64,000 nt of DNA from Microbacterium aurantiacum (GTDB lineage Bacteria > Actinomycetota > Actinomycetes > Actinomycetales > Microbacteriaceae), in the NCBI RefSeq assembly GCF_002872075.1, contig NZ_PGGU01000029.1:9435-73434 (forward strand), read 5' to 3'. The position numbers and the translations under genes are program-made. The stretch's first letter is position 1. Every line of letters begins with the position of its first letter. The notes below the pieces were generated by a model. It saw only the letters and a list, made by a program, of their open reading frames with translations, ran no database searches and was not told the origin of the DNA. Shown one piece after another: positions 1 through 8,422 of the stretch.

Positions 1-972
1 GCCGCCCAGGCTCGGCATCTCGTCGTGCCGGGCGGCGATGCCGAGAGCGGTGGCGAGGGCGTCATGCTGCTTCTGTGGGCGGGTGCGTTGGTCGATCACG
101 TTCCGCGGATCGTCATTAAAGGGATCCCCGTTGCTGTCGATCTCGTCGGACGGACGGAATACCACGCCTAAATCGGTCGGGCCCGCCGTCTTCGGGTTCA
201 GTTGCGCGTCGAAGAGCAGCTGCAACTGGGCGTACACCTCGGGGAGCAGGTTCCCGCGGACCGGATACGTCCCGTTGCGGAGCCTCCCGACGGTGAATGA
301 GCGCCCCTGCGATGCTTCCGCCGCCGATGGGGCGGACCCGTCCGGGTCCAGATACATCGCGACCAGCTGCGCGAACTGCTTCAAGTCTTCCGGCGTCGCC
401 GGCGGAGCAGCGTCGGGTCCGGGCCCTTCGACAAGCTCAGGGACCCGAGGAGCGGCATCGGCATCGGCGCTGTCAGCGTCAGCGAGGACGTACCCGCGAG
501 CCTGGTGCGCCAGCTCCGCATCCGCGCGCAGCCGATCGGTGAGCCCGATCCGAACCCCGGCCCGGTCGATCGGCCCGGTCGCCGCGAGCAATCCGGCGAT
601 CCCGATCGTCCCGTCCCGCATCGCCTCCCGCAACGCCGGCCACCGGGCCGGCAGCGGTGCTCCGGACGTGAGTTCCACGTCCTGATGCACGAGGTCCGCG
701 GCTTTCACCACCCGCGCCGCCCCCGGCGAATCGACGCGGAGCACCCGTTGCAGGAGTTCGTTCATGCTCCGGCATCCGAACTGATCCGCAAACCCCGGCT
801 CGGCACCGGCGGTCGTCTCCACGACGACGGCCTCGATGCGCCGGAACGCGTCCCCCGCGACGCGGAGCACGTCCATCCGTTCCGCATCCGACAACGATCC
901 GAGCCCGTCCGCACCGAGCACCCGGTCGAGGTCGGAGACGACCTGATCCAGGAGGGCGACGGGGTTGTTCAT
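1..972 (-). CDS. DUF222 domain protein, 3' end cut by window edge
   Basis: The gene reads leftward and runs off the left edge, leaving 324 N-terminal codons. The translation begins MNNPVALLDQVV and matches the DUF222 family, the N-terminal domain of actinobacterial proteins that usually end in an HNH nuclease domain. The clearest family segment is RTRPQKQHDALATAL followed by LPSLGG-like residues (MPSLGG) at about residues 295-324. The HNH part would lie outside the window, so nuclease activity cannot be judged. ATG 972 is the first start in the frame; GGAGG lies only one base upstream, too close to be a normal Shine-Dalgarno site. Such genes are often multicopy in Microbacteriaceae and their role is unsettled. 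A palindromic repeat lies in frame inside the gene (421-446). Confidence 0.85.
   Translation of the reverse strand, partial: MNNPVALLDQVVSDLDRVLGADGLGSLSDAERMDVLRVAGDAFRRIEAVVVETTAGAEPGFADQFGCRSMNELLQRVLRVDSPGAARVVKAADLVHQDVELTSGAPLPARWPALREAMRDGTIGIAGLLAATGPIDRAGVRIGLTDRLRADAELAHQARGYVLADADSADADAAPRVPELVEGPGPDAAPPATPEDLKQFAQLVAMYLDPDGSAPSAAEASQGRSFTVGRLRNGTYPVRGNLLPEVYAQLQLLFDAQLNPKTAGPTDLGVVFRPSDEIDSNGDPFNDDPRNVIDQRTRPQKQHDALATALGIAARHDEMPSLGG
421..446. repeat. REP-like palindromic repeat inside DUF222 gene
   Basis: Contains CCCTTCGACAAGCTCAGGG, an imperfect palindrome that I recognise as a common dispersed repeat in GC-rich actinobacteria. Read on the minus strand it encodes VPELVEGPG in the DUF222 protein, between an Asp/Ala-rich linker and the next conserved block. 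The insertion keeps the frame. Family recognition is from memory, not from a search. Confidence 0.55.
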
Positions 973-1082
973 GCCTCCATACAACAGGGGGCCACCGACA
1001 TTCCGACCCCGAAAACCAGCAGATCAGAGAAACTTTCTGACCAAATTCCGCGCTACGGTCCTCGGCATCCGCGCCCCCGGTT

Positions 1083-1137
1083 GAGGTGGCACCAATCGCC
1101 GCTTCGCCGGCCCGAAAGCGACCACAGGCGCCACCGG
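1083..1137 (+). repeat. Diverged copy of a 55-bp palindromic intergenic repeat
   Basis: Starts GAGGTGGCACC and ends GGCGCCACC, so the ends pair with one mismatch over nine bases. Without gaps it aligns to the reverse complement of the better-preserved element at 4319-4383 at about 39 of 55 positions. The arms are conserved and the loop is not. It lies between the divergent DUF222 and recQ genes. Confidence 0.55.
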
Positions 1138-1218
1138 AATGCCCCGGTATGAAAGCCCGCGAGCCCACGCCGACCGCTCGCCCTGTGGACAGCGCCCGCC
1201 GACGTCGGTGCCGGTCGT

Positions 1219-1224
1219 TAGGCT
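1219..1224 (+). promoter_or_regulatory. -10 element TAGGCT for leaderless recQ
   Basis: TAGGCT is followed by six bases and then ATG 1231. This places the transcription start at or next to the start codon, and no Shine-Dalgarno sequence is present. This is the usual actinobacterial leaderless arrangement. Confidence 0.55.
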
Positions 1225-1230
1225 GGACGG

Positions 1231-3222
1231 ATGCCGCAGACTCCTCGTGACCCGTACGAGGACGTGCCGTACCCCGACGAGCCGTGGGACGACGCTCCGC
1301 CCGAGGAGATGGACTGGGTGCCGCAGGGGCCCGGCTACGAGCCGCCTCTCGACTGGGGCCCTGGCCCCGTGACGTCAGTCGCACCGGCAACCGCCCGCAA
1401 GGCCACGCCGAGCCAGTATGCGACCCCGCGCGAGGCGCTGCACACGGTCTTCGGCTACGACGCGTTCCGCGGCGATCAGGCGGCGATCGTCGAGCACGTC
1501 GTCGCCGGCGGCGACGCCGTCGTGCTCATGCCGACCGGTGGCGGCAAGAGCGTCACGTACCAGGTGCCCGCGCTCGTGCGCGAGGGCACCGGGCTCGTGA
1601 TCAGCCCGCTGATCGCGCTCATGCACGACCAGGTCGACGCCCTCCGCGCAAACGGCGTGCGTGCGGCGTACCTCAACTCCACCCAGGCGCCGCAGGAGCG
1701 CGCCAGGGTCGAACGCGAGTACCTGGCCGGCGAACTCGACCTGATCTACGTCGCGCCCGAGCGGCTGTCCAGCCCGCAGACGACTGCGCTCCTGCAGCGC
1801 GGCACGCTGAGCGTCATCGCGATCGACGAGGCTCACTGCGTGTCGCAGTGGGGTCATGATTTCCGCCCCGACTACCTCGCCCTCGGCGACCTGGCCGAGC
1901 GCTTCCCCGGTGTGCCGCGCATGGCGCTCACCGCCACAGCCACGCGCGAGACGCACAAGGAGCTCACCGAGCGACTGCAGCTGCCGGCGGCGAAGCACTT
2001 CGTCGCGAGTTTCGACCGCCCGAACATCCAGTACCGGATCGTTCCCAAGATCGATCCGCGCAAGCAGCTGGTGGCGTTCATCAAGTCTCAGACCGAGGGC
2101 GCAGCCGGCATCGTCTACGCGCTCAGCCGCAAGTCGGTCGAGCAGACCGCTACTTACCTCGCAGCTCAGGGGCTCGACGCCCTGCCGTACCACGCGGGGC
2201 TTCCCGCCGAGGTGCGCGCGGCCAACCAGTCGCGCTTCCTCCGCGAAGACGGCGTCGTGATGGTCGCGACCATCGCCTTCGGAATGGGCATCGACAAGCC
2301 GGATGTCCGGTTCGTCGCACACATCGACCTGCCGAAATCCGTCGAGGGGTATTACCAGGAGACCGGCCGTGCCGGCCGCGACGGCGAGACTGCGATCGCC
2401 TGGATGGCATACGGTCTCGGCGACGTCGTGCAGCAGCGGCGCCTCATCGATCAGAGCCCGGGAGATCGCACCTTCAAGATGCGCCTCGGGCAGCATCTCG
2501 ACGCGATGCTCGCGCTCTGCGAGACGGTCGAATGCCGGCGGCAGAACCTGCTCGGTTACTTCGGGCAGGACTCCGAGCCCTGTGGCAATTGCGACACCTG
2601 CCTGGAGTCCCCCGAGACGTTCGACGGACTCGTCCCCGCACAGAAGCTGCTGTCGACGATCGTGCGTCTGCAGCGCGAGCGCGGCCAGTCGTTCGGCGCC
2701 GGCCACCTCATCGACATCCTGCGCGGCGCATCGACCGAGCGGATGCGGCAGCAGGGCCACGAGCGCCTCTCGACGTTCGGCATCGGCGCCGACCTCTCCG
2801 ACCAGGACTGGCGCAGCGTCGTCCGGCAGCTCCTCGCCCGCGGCATCCTCGTCGCCCAGGGCGACTACGGCACCCTCGCCCCCGGTGAGCAGGCAGCCGG
2901 AGTGTTGCGCGGCGAGATGCCGGTGCCGCTGCGCAAGGACACGATCGGGCGGGTCACGACGACCCGCGCTCGGAAGGCATCGGCCGCGGACGCGCTGGAT
3001 GCCGGCGACCGGTCGCTCTTCGAAGCGCTGCGCGCCTGGCGGGCGGCGACGGCGAAGGAGCAGGGCGTGCCTGCGTACATCGTCTTCGGCGACGCGACGC
3101 TGCGGGCTCTCGCCGAGCATCGCCCGACCTCGCTGTCGGGCCTCGACGGCATCACCGGAATCGGCGAGAAGAAGCGCGAGGCCTACGGCGAGGGCGTGCT
3201 CGCCGTGATCGCTTCCGGCTGA
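1231..3222 (+). CDS. recQ: ATP-dependent DNA helicase RecQ
   Basis: 3'-5' DNA helicase of recombination and replication-fork repair, 663 residues. An acidic, Pro-rich N-terminal extension of about 55 residues precedes the helicase core. Walker A is MPTGGGKS near residue 103, the DEAH box is IDEAHCVSQWGHDFRPDY near 197, and motif VI lies in QETGRAGRDG near 378. The RQC zinc cysteines are in CRRQNLLGYF and CGNCDTC (about 433-457). A C-terminal HRDC domain spans about 593-660 and ends IGEKKREAYGEGVLAVI. Slightly longer than E. coli RecQ (about 610) because of the N-terminal extension. The start is fixed by the leaderless -10 element. It stands alone rather than in an operon. Confidence 0.97.
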   Translation: MPQTPRDPYEDVPYPDEPWDDAPPEEMDWVPQGPGYEPPLDWGPGPVTSVAPATARKATPSQYATPREALHTVFGYDAFRGDQAAIVEHVVAGGDAVVLMPTGGGKSVTYQVPALVREGTGLVISPLIALMHDQVDALRANGVRAAYLNSTQAPQERARVEREYLAGELDLIYVAPERLSSPQTTALLQRGTLSVIAIDEAHCVSQWGHDFRPDYLALGDLAERFPGVPRMALTATATRETHKELTERLQLPAAKHFVASFDRPNIQYRIVPKIDPRKQLVAFIKSQTEGAAGIVYALSRKSVEQTATYLAAQGLDALPYHAGLPAEVRAANQSRFLREDGVVMVATIAFGMGIDKPDVRFVAHIDLPKSVEGYYQETGRAGRDGETAIAWMAYGLGDVVQQRRLIDQSPGDRTFKMRLGQHLDAMLALCETVECRRQNLLGYFGQDSEPCGNCDTCLESPETFDGLVPAQKLLSTIVRLQRERGQSFGAGHLIDILRGASTERMRQQGHERLSTFGIGADLSDQDWRSVVRQLLARGILVAQGDYGTLAPGEQAAGVLRGEMPVPLRKDTIGRVTTTRARKASAADALDAGDRSLFEALRAWRAATAKEQGVPAYIVFGDATLRALAEHRPTSLSGLDGITGIGEKKREAYGEGVLAVIASG

Positions 3223-3314
3223 GCAGCGCCGCCCACCGCAGGATCCGCGCGCCGCCCGCCGCCGAGTCTGCATCCGCCCGCACGATTGCTCTGGTGCCCG
3301 CAGAGCGGCAGGTC

Positions 3315-3320
3315 TAGTGT
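3315..3320 (+). promoter_or_regulatory. Possible -10 (TAGTGT) for the SGNH hydrolase
   Basis: TAGTGT lies 69 bases before ATG 3390 and leaves a leader that ends in an AAGGGGA ribosome site (3378-3384). No convincing -35 element at standard spacing, so this is tentative. The rest of 3223-3389 shows nothing else. Confidence 0.3.
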
Positions 3321-3389
3321 TGGCGGCATCTCGCCGGCAATGCCGCTGACGGGCCGGTTCTGGGGACCGGTGACTGCAAGGGGACGACC

Positions 3390-4241
3390 ATGAGAAGACG
3401 ACTCATCACCATGCTCGCTGTGCTCGCGCTCGGGGGAGCGGCGCTTGCATTGCCGCACGCGGCGGCGGCGGATGATCCGGGCGCGGTGTATGTGGCGATC
3501 GGTGATTCGGAGGCTGCCGGCACCGGCAATCTGCCCTATGTCGACCAGTCCTGCTTGCGATCGAAGAAGTCCTATCCGATGCTTCTCGCGGCGACGTCCG
3601 GGGTCCCGGTCTCTTCGAGCGCTTGCGCCGGGGCCACCACGACGCAGGTCGCCACAGGGCAGCTCGGAGACCTCGGCCCGGCCACGCAACTGGTGACGCT
3701 GACGGCGGGGGTCAACGATCTCGATTGGCAGGGCGTGCTCGCGGCATGCAGCAGCGCCGGCACCGATCTCGCCTGCGGTGCGGCGATGAACGCCGCCGCA
3801 GTGGCCCTGCAGGGTGTGCCCATCGGCATCGGCCAGCTGCTCGGAGCGGTTCGCACACTGGCCCCGAACGCACTGATCGTAGTCACCGGCTATCCGATGC
3901 TCTTCGGTGAGGTCGTCAACTCGTGCAGCGTCGGAAACTACCAGGGCGTCTCGGTGAAGTTCAGTTCGGCGCAGGCCGCCGGCGTCAATGCCGGACTCTG
4001 GCAGCTCAACTCCGCGGTGCAGGCGGGGGTCGGCGGCTACGTCGGCCAGACCGGCGACCCGGGCGTGCGGTACGTCGACGTCGTCGGGGCCTTCGACGGG
4101 CACGGGCTCTGCGACAGCGGAAGCCGCTGGATCAGCGGACTCGTTCCCGGACAGCCAGTGGTCGACCGTGGATTCCACCCGAACGCCGGCGGTCAGCAGG
4201 CCTACGCGGATGCGATCGCGCTGGCGCTCGCCTCCATGTGA
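3390..4241 (+). CDS. Secreted SGNH/GDSL-family hydrolase
   Basis: Predicted exported esterase/lipase-like enzyme, 283 residues. The N-terminus MRRRLITMLAVLALGG is a Sec signal peptide with likely cleavage after an AAA run near residue 28. The catalytic Ser sits in VAIGDSEAAGTGN (about 36-45, the GDS block), the oxyanion Asn in AGVNDLDW (about 108-113), and the Asp/His pair in the C-terminal FHPNAGGQQAYA. Four or more cysteines in the mature part suggest disulfides, as in the actinobacterial secreted SGNH lipases. Substrate unknown. AAGGGGA precedes ATG 3390 at good spacing. Monocistronic. Confidence 0.88.
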   Translation: MRRRLITMLAVLALGGAALALPHAAAADDPGAVYVAIGDSEAAGTGNLPYVDQSCLRSKKSYPMLLAATSGVPVSSSACAGATTTQVATGQLGDLGPATQLVTLTAGVNDLDWQGVLAACSSAGTDLACGAAMNAAAVALQGVPIGIGQLLGAVRTLAPNALIVVTGYPMLFGEVVNSCSVGNYQGVSVKFSSAQAAGVNAGLWQLNSAVQAGVGGYVGQTGDPGVRYVDVVGAFDGHGLCDSGSRWISGLVPGQPVVDRGFHPNAGGQQAYADAIALALASM

Positions 4242-4318
4242 GGGGTGCGAGGACGCTCGCTGCCAGATCCCGAAGGAGCCGGCGTACCCGGCGGCGGCGA
4301 GATCCCCACCGCATCCGG

Positions 4319-4383
4319 TCCTCGAGGTGGCACCTGAGGTCGCATTGCTTGCCTCATAGCGGCGAGAGGTGCCACCTCGAGGA
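4319..4383 (-). repeat. Palindromic intergenic repeat with perfect 17-bp arms
   Basis: TCCTCGAGGTGGCACCT (4319-4335) pairs perfectly with AGGTGCCACCTCGAGGA (4367-4383) across a 31-base loop; a nested TGAGG/CCTCA pair lies inside. No T-run follows, so it is a poor intrinsic terminator. It has a diverged relative at 1083-1137, which points to a dispersed element rather than a gene-specific signal. The rest of the 300-base gap 4242-4541 holds only the promoter region of the next gene. Confidence 0.7.
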
Positions 4384-4499
4384 TCGGCGATGCTGAGGGC
4401 GAACCGTCCCTGTGGCCAGGCCACAAGTGTCAGGGGGCGCGACGAGGCTCGCAATTAGAGGATGCTCACAGCGGAGTTCCCCCCACGTTGTCGCAGACC

Positions 4500-4505
4500 T
4501 ACGAT
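4500..4505 (+). promoter_or_regulatory. Possible -10 (TACGAT) for the acyl-CoA oxidase gene
   Basis: TACGAT, with TTCCCC 17 bases upstream as a weak -35, would start a transcript near 4512. The leader then carries GAGAGGA (4529-4535), six bases before ATG 4542. Confidence 0.4.
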
Positions 4506-4541
4506 ATGAGCATCCCTACTTCTCCCTTGAGAGGAACGCTC

Positions 4542-6605
4542 ATGGTCGACGCCGCCGTCCGTCCTACGACGACCCCCACCGAGACGAACGACGCGGAGAC
4601 TCCGCAGATCGACGTCGACGCGGTCAATGAACTCCTGCTCGGCACCTGGGCCGATACCCGCCGCCAGGCGCGCGAGATGATCAAGGACCCTGCGTTCTGG
4701 CGCAAGGACGAGCTGGGCATGGACGAGCACCGCGAACGGGTGCTCAGCCAGCTGCATCTCCTCGTCGAGAACGGCGCGGTGCATCGCGCCTTCCCGAAGG
4801 AATTCGGCGGCGAGGAGAACAACGGGGCCAACATCGCCGGCTTCGAGGAGCTCGTCGTCGTCGACCCCAGCCTGCAGATCAAGTCGGGCGTCCAGTGGGG
4901 GCTGTTCGGCTCGGCCGTCCTGCAGCTGGGCACGAAAGAGCATCACGCGAAGTGGCTCCCCGGCATCATGAACCTCGAGATCCCCGGCGCGTTCGCGATG
5001 ACGGAGATGGGCCACGGCTCGGACGTCGCCGCCATCGGCACCACCGCGACCTACGATCCCGAGACAGAGGAGTTCGTCATCCACACGCCGTTCCGCGCGG
5101 CGTGGAAGGAGTTCCTCGGCAACGCGGCCCTGCATGGCATCGCGGCGACCGTGTTCGCCCAGCTGATCACCAACGGCGTGAATCACGGCGTGCACTGCTT
5201 CTACGTGCCCCTCAGTGACGAGGAGGGCAACGACCTTCCCGGGATCGGACGCGAGGACGACGGTCTCAAGGGCGGCCTCAACGGCATCGACAACGGCCGG
5301 CTGCACTTCGACCATGTCCGCATCCCGCGCACGAACCTGCTGAACCGCTACGGCGACGTCGCCCCCGACGGCACGTACTCGAGCGCCATCGACAGCCCCG
5401 GCCGCCGGTTCTTCACGATGCTCGGCACCCTCGTGCAGGGTCGCGTCTCGCTCGACGGGGCCGCATCCTGGGCATCCGCTCTCGGCCTGTACATCGCGAT
5501 CACCTACGCGACCCAGCGCCGCCAGTTCGACGGAGCCGACGGAGCGGAGGTCGTGCTGCTCGACTACGGCAAGCACCAGCGCCGGTTGCTGCCGCGCCTG
5601 GCGACCACCTATGCGCAGATCTTCGCGCACGACGAGTTCCTGCAGAAGTTCGACGGCGTCTTCTCCGGCCGCACCGACACCCCGGACGACCGCGAGGATC
5701 TCGAGACGCTCGCGGCAGCGCTCAAGCCCCTGTCGACCTGGCACGCGCTCGACACGCTGCAGGAGGCGCGCGAGGCCTGCGGCGGCGCCGGCTTCATGTT
5801 CGAGAACCGCCTCGTCGGGCTCCGTCAGGACCTCGACATCTACGTCACCTTCGAGGGCGACAACAACGTGCTCCTGCAGCTCGTCGGCAAGCGCCTGCTC
5901 ACCGACTACGCGAAGCAGTTCCAGGGCAAGGATGCCGCCGCGCTGGCGAAGTTCGCCGTTGAGCAGACCGCCGGCAAGGTGTTCCACGGCGCGGGCCTCC
6001 GGCAGTTCGGTCAGGCCGTCGCCGACCTCGGCTCGACTGCGCGATCCGTCGAGAAGGGCCTCCGCGAGGAGCAGCAGCACGAGCTCCTCTCCGACCGGGT
6101 GCAGCAGATGGTCTCCGATATCGCGGGGCGCCTGCGCCTCGGTGCGAAGGACAGGGCACTCGGCGCACGTCTGTTCAACGAGAATCAGGCCGAGCTCATC
6201 GAAGCGGCCCGAGCGCACGGCGAACTGCTGCAGTGGGAGGCGTTCACCGATGCGGTGCGCAGCATCGAGGACGCCGAGACGAAGAAGGTGCTCACCTGGC
6301 TGCGCGACCTCTTCGGACTGCAGCTCATCGAGAAGCACCTCGCCTGGCACCTCATCAACGGCCGCCTCTCCACGCAACGCGCTGCTGCGGTGTCGAGCTA
6401 CATCGATCGCCTGTGCGGACGGCTGCGGCCGTACGCCCTCGACCTCGTGAACGCCTTCGGCTACGAGCCGGAGCACGTCCGTGCTCCTCTCGCCTCGGGA
6501 GCCGAGGCCGAGCGTCAGGATGAGGCACGCGCCTACTACGCCGATCTCGCGGCCTCTGGGAAGGCGCCGGTGCAGGAGAAGGCGCTCAAGAAGGCGAAGC
6601 GCTAG
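4542..6605 (+). CDS. Acyl-CoA dehydrogenase/oxidase family protein
   Basis: FAD-dependent enzyme that desaturates acyl-CoA at the alpha-beta position, the first step of fatty-acid beta-oxidation; 687 residues from ATG 4542. The length and C-terminal domain fit the acyl-CoA oxidase (ACOX) branch rather than classic 380-residue dehydrogenases. The FAD-binding core has FAMTEMGHGSDVAAIGT and a QRRQFDGADG segment. ACGGAGFMFENRL and YVTFEGDNNVLLQ hold the expected catalytic Glu region. Upstream in-frame TTG 4488 and ATG 4506 exist, but GAGAGGA favours 4542. Whether electrons go to O2 or to ETF cannot be told from sequence. The next gene, an alcohol dehydrogenase, has its own promoter. Confidence 0.9.
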   Translation: MVDAAVRPTTTPTETNDAETPQIDVDAVNELLLGTWADTRRQAREMIKDPAFWRKDELGMDEHRERVLSQLHLLVENGAVHRAFPKEFGGEENNGANIAGFEELVVVDPSLQIKSGVQWGLFGSAVLQLGTKEHHAKWLPGIMNLEIPGAFAMTEMGHGSDVAAIGTTATYDPETEEFVIHTPFRAAWKEFLGNAALHGIAATVFAQLITNGVNHGVHCFYVPLSDEEGNDLPGIGREDDGLKGGLNGIDNGRLHFDHVRIPRTNLLNRYGDVAPDGTYSSAIDSPGRRFFTMLGTLVQGRVSLDGAASWASALGLYIAITYATQRRQFDGADGAEVVLLDYGKHQRRLLPRLATTYAQIFAHDEFLQKFDGVFSGRTDTPDDREDLETLAAALKPLSTWHALDTLQEAREACGGAGFMFENRLVGLRQDLDIYVTFEGDNNVLLQLVGKRLLTDYAKQFQGKDAAALAKFAVEQTAGKVFHGAGLRQFGQAVADLGSTARSVEKGLREEQQHELLSDRVQQMVSDIAGRLRLGAKDRALGARLFNENQAELIEAARAHGELLQWEAFTDAVRSIEDAETKKVLTWLRDLFGLQLIEKHLAWHLINGRLSTQRAAAVSSYIDRLCGRLRPYALDLVNAFGYEPEHVRAPLASGAEAERQDEARAYYADLAASGKAPVQEKALKKAKR

Positions 6606-6621
6606 CGCGAGAGCAGGTCGG

Positions 6622-6627
6622 TAGGCT
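6622..6627 (+). promoter_or_regulatory. -10 element TAGGCT for the alcohol dehydrogenase
   Basis: TAGGCT lies seven bases before ATG 6635, only 16 bases after the preceding stop codon, giving a leaderless transcript. Confidence 0.5.
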
Positions 6628-6634
6628 CGAGGAC

Positions 6635-7681
6635 ATGAGTCACGTCCGCGCCTATGCCGCGCCCGAAGAAGCCGCCCCGCTGGAATCCACCGTCATCGAG
6701 CGCCGTGAACTCGGGCCCCGCGATGTGCTCATCGACATCGCATTCGCCGGCATCTGCCACTCCGACATCCACACGGTCCGCGGCGACTGGGGACCGCAGC
6801 GATACCCGCTCGCGCCAGGGCACGAGATCGCCGGAGTCGTGGCAGCCGTCGGCGCCGAGGTGACGAAGCACGCCGTCGGAGACCGGGTCGGCGTCGGCTG
6901 CCTGGTGGATTCGTGTGGCGCGTGCCCGAGCTGCCTCCGCGACGAGGAGCAGTTCTGCGCCGAAGGTGCCGTGTTCACGTACGGGAGCACCGACCGCGAC
7001 GGAACCGTCACGCAGGGCGGGTACTCGGAGCAGGTCGTGGTGACGGAGTCGTTCGTCGTCCGCATCCCGGATGCGATCCCGCTCGACGCGGCGGCACCGC
7101 TGCTCTGCGCTGGCATCACGACGTTCTCTCCACTGCGCCGGTGGAAGGTCGGACCGGGTACCCGCGTCGCCGTCGTCGGCCTCGGCGGGCTGGGCCACAT
7201 GGGCGTGCAGTTCGCGCACGCGCTCGGCGCGGAGGTCACCGTGCTGTCGCAGACGCTGAACAAGAAGGAAGACGGGCTTCGGCTCGGCGCCGATCACTAC
7301 CGCGCGACCGGCGATCCCGCGACGTTCAAGGAGTTGCGGGGGTCTTTCGATGTGATCCTCAACACGGTCAGCGCCGTCGTCGATCTGCGGGCCTATCTCG
7401 GCCTGCTCGACGTGGGTGGCGCGATGGTCTGCGTCGGCGCCCCCGGAGAGCCGCTGTCCCTCGGCGTGATGTCGCTGATCGGCGGCAACAAGACGCTCGC
7501 CGGCTCGAACATCGGCGGCATCCGTGAGACGCAGGAGATGCTCGACTTCTGTGCCGAGCACGGCATCCTCCCCGGGATCGAGGTCATCCCGGCATCCGCG
7601 ATCAACGACGCCTACGAGCGCGTGCTCGCCTCGGACGTCCGCTATCGGTTCGTGATCGACGCGTCGACCATCGCCGCCTGA
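6635..7681 (+). CDS. Zinc-dependent NAD(P) alcohol dehydrogenase (MDR, CAD-like)
   Basis: Medium-chain dehydrogenase/reductase of 348 residues, interconverting alcohols and aldehydes. Catalytic zinc ligands are in GICHSD (about 39-44) and GHE (about 61-63). The structural zinc cysteines are in CGACPSC and the following C of EEQFC (about 93-107). The Rossmann motif GLGGLGHMGVQ is near residue 182. The overall pattern (HTVRGDWG, GGYSEQVVV, DFCAEHGI) is that of the cinnamyl-alcohol-dehydrogenase-like YahK/AdhA branch, which is typically NADPH-dependent and broad in aldehyde range. Physiological substrate unknown. Confidence 0.93.
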   Translation: MSHVRAYAAPEEAAPLESTVIERRELGPRDVLIDIAFAGICHSDIHTVRGDWGPQRYPLAPGHEIAGVVAAVGAEVTKHAVGDRVGVGCLVDSCGACPSCLRDEEQFCAEGAVFTYGSTDRDGTVTQGGYSEQVVVTESFVVRIPDAIPLDAAAPLLCAGITTFSPLRRWKVGPGTRVAVVGLGGLGHMGVQFAHALGAEVTVLSQTLNKKEDGLRLGADHYRATGDPATFKELRGSFDVILNTVSAVVDLRAYLGLLDVGGAMVCVGAPGEPLSLGVMSLIGGNKTLAGSNIGGIRETQEMLDFCAEHGILPGIEVIPASAINDAYERVLASDVRYRFVIDASTIAA

Positions 7682-7697
7682 CGTCGGCGCCGGGCGA

Positions 7698-7703
7698 TAG
7701 CGT
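7698..7703 (+). promoter_or_regulatory. -10 element TAGCGT for leaderless tag
   Basis: TAGCGT is followed by seven bases and ATG 7711, with no separate leader. Confidence 0.45.
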
Positions 7704-7710
7704 CGGAGAC

Positions 7711-8280
7711 ATGACCTCTCTGATCGCCGGCCCCGATGAACGTCACCGCTGCGCCTGGGTCGGCGACGATGCGGAGTACCGCCGCTATCACGACGAGGAG
7801 TGGGGCACTCCTCTGCATGGCGACCGTGCCCTGTTCGAGAAGATGTCGCTCGAGGGGTTCCAGGCAGGGCTCAGCTGGATCACGATCCTGCGGAAGCGGC
7901 CGCGCTTCCGCGAGGTGTTCGCGGGCTTCGACCCGGCGGTGGTCGCCGCTTTCGGCGAAGACGACGTGATGCGGCTGATGACCGATGTCGGCATCATCCG
8001 CAACCGTTCGAAGATCGAGGCCACGATCGGCAACGCGCGCCTGGTGCAGGAGATGGCAGAGGGAGAGCTGGATGCTCTGATGTGGTCGTTCGCGCCCTCG
8101 TCGTCCAGGCCGCGTCCGTCGTCGTTCGCCGATGTGCCGGCGGTCACGCCCGAATCCGCCGCGATGAGCAAGGAGCTGCGGCGACGTGGATTCCGATTCG
8201 TCGGCCCCACGACGATGTACGCCCTCATGCAGTCGGCTGGCATGGTCGACGACCACGTCGAGGGATGCTGGCGGACCTGA
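7711..8280 (+). CDS. tag: DNA-3-methyladenine glycosylase I
   Basis: Base-excision repair enzyme that removes 3-methyladenine, 189 residues, close to the E. coli Tag length. The N-terminal RCAWVGDD...RRYHDEEWG block and the C-terminal DDHVEGCW carry the Cys/His zinc-snap ligands (C and H near the start, H-x3-C at the end). The helix-hairpin-helix-like core includes LFEKMSLEGFQAGLSW and GIIRNRSKI. The gene stands alone; the T7SS locus begins just after it. Confidence 0.97.
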   Translation: MTSLIAGPDERHRCAWVGDDAEYRRYHDEEWGTPLHGDRALFEKMSLEGFQAGLSWITILRKRPRFREVFAGFDPAVVAAFGEDDVMRLMTDVGIIRNRSKIEATIGNARLVQEMAEGELDALMWSFAPSSSRPRPSSFADVPAVTPESAAMSKELRRRGFRFVGPTTMYALMQSAGMVDDHVEGCWRT

Positions 8281-8306
8281 CCCGACGGATCGGGGACGCT
8301 TCGCCC

Positions 8307-8324
8307 ATGGGCAGTTCTCCCCAT
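8307..8324 (+). promoter_or_regulatory. Operator 1 of the locus palindrome (ATGGGCA-GTTC-TCCCCAT)
   Basis: One arm has a single mismatch to the consensus ATGGGGA-N4-TCCCCAT. It ends 21 bases before TAGAGT (8346-8351), the likely -10, and 98 bases lie between it and ATG 8423. It heads the first giant FnIII gene. Confidence 0.75.
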
Positions 8325-8422
8325 CGAGGCATTTGGTGCAACCGATAGAGTAATCGTGTGTGTCGCAGCTCTTCGCTGTCGTGACGCGGATCAAGAGGGT
8401 GCAAGCTCTGGGGGGACCAGGT

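Noticed and set aside
8360..8422. Upstream in-frame start for giant protein 1 (and similarly 14552 for paralog 2)
   Set aside because: The extra N-terminal residues are not shared between the paralogs, overlap the promoter leader and lack a ribosome site; MKALSW is shared.
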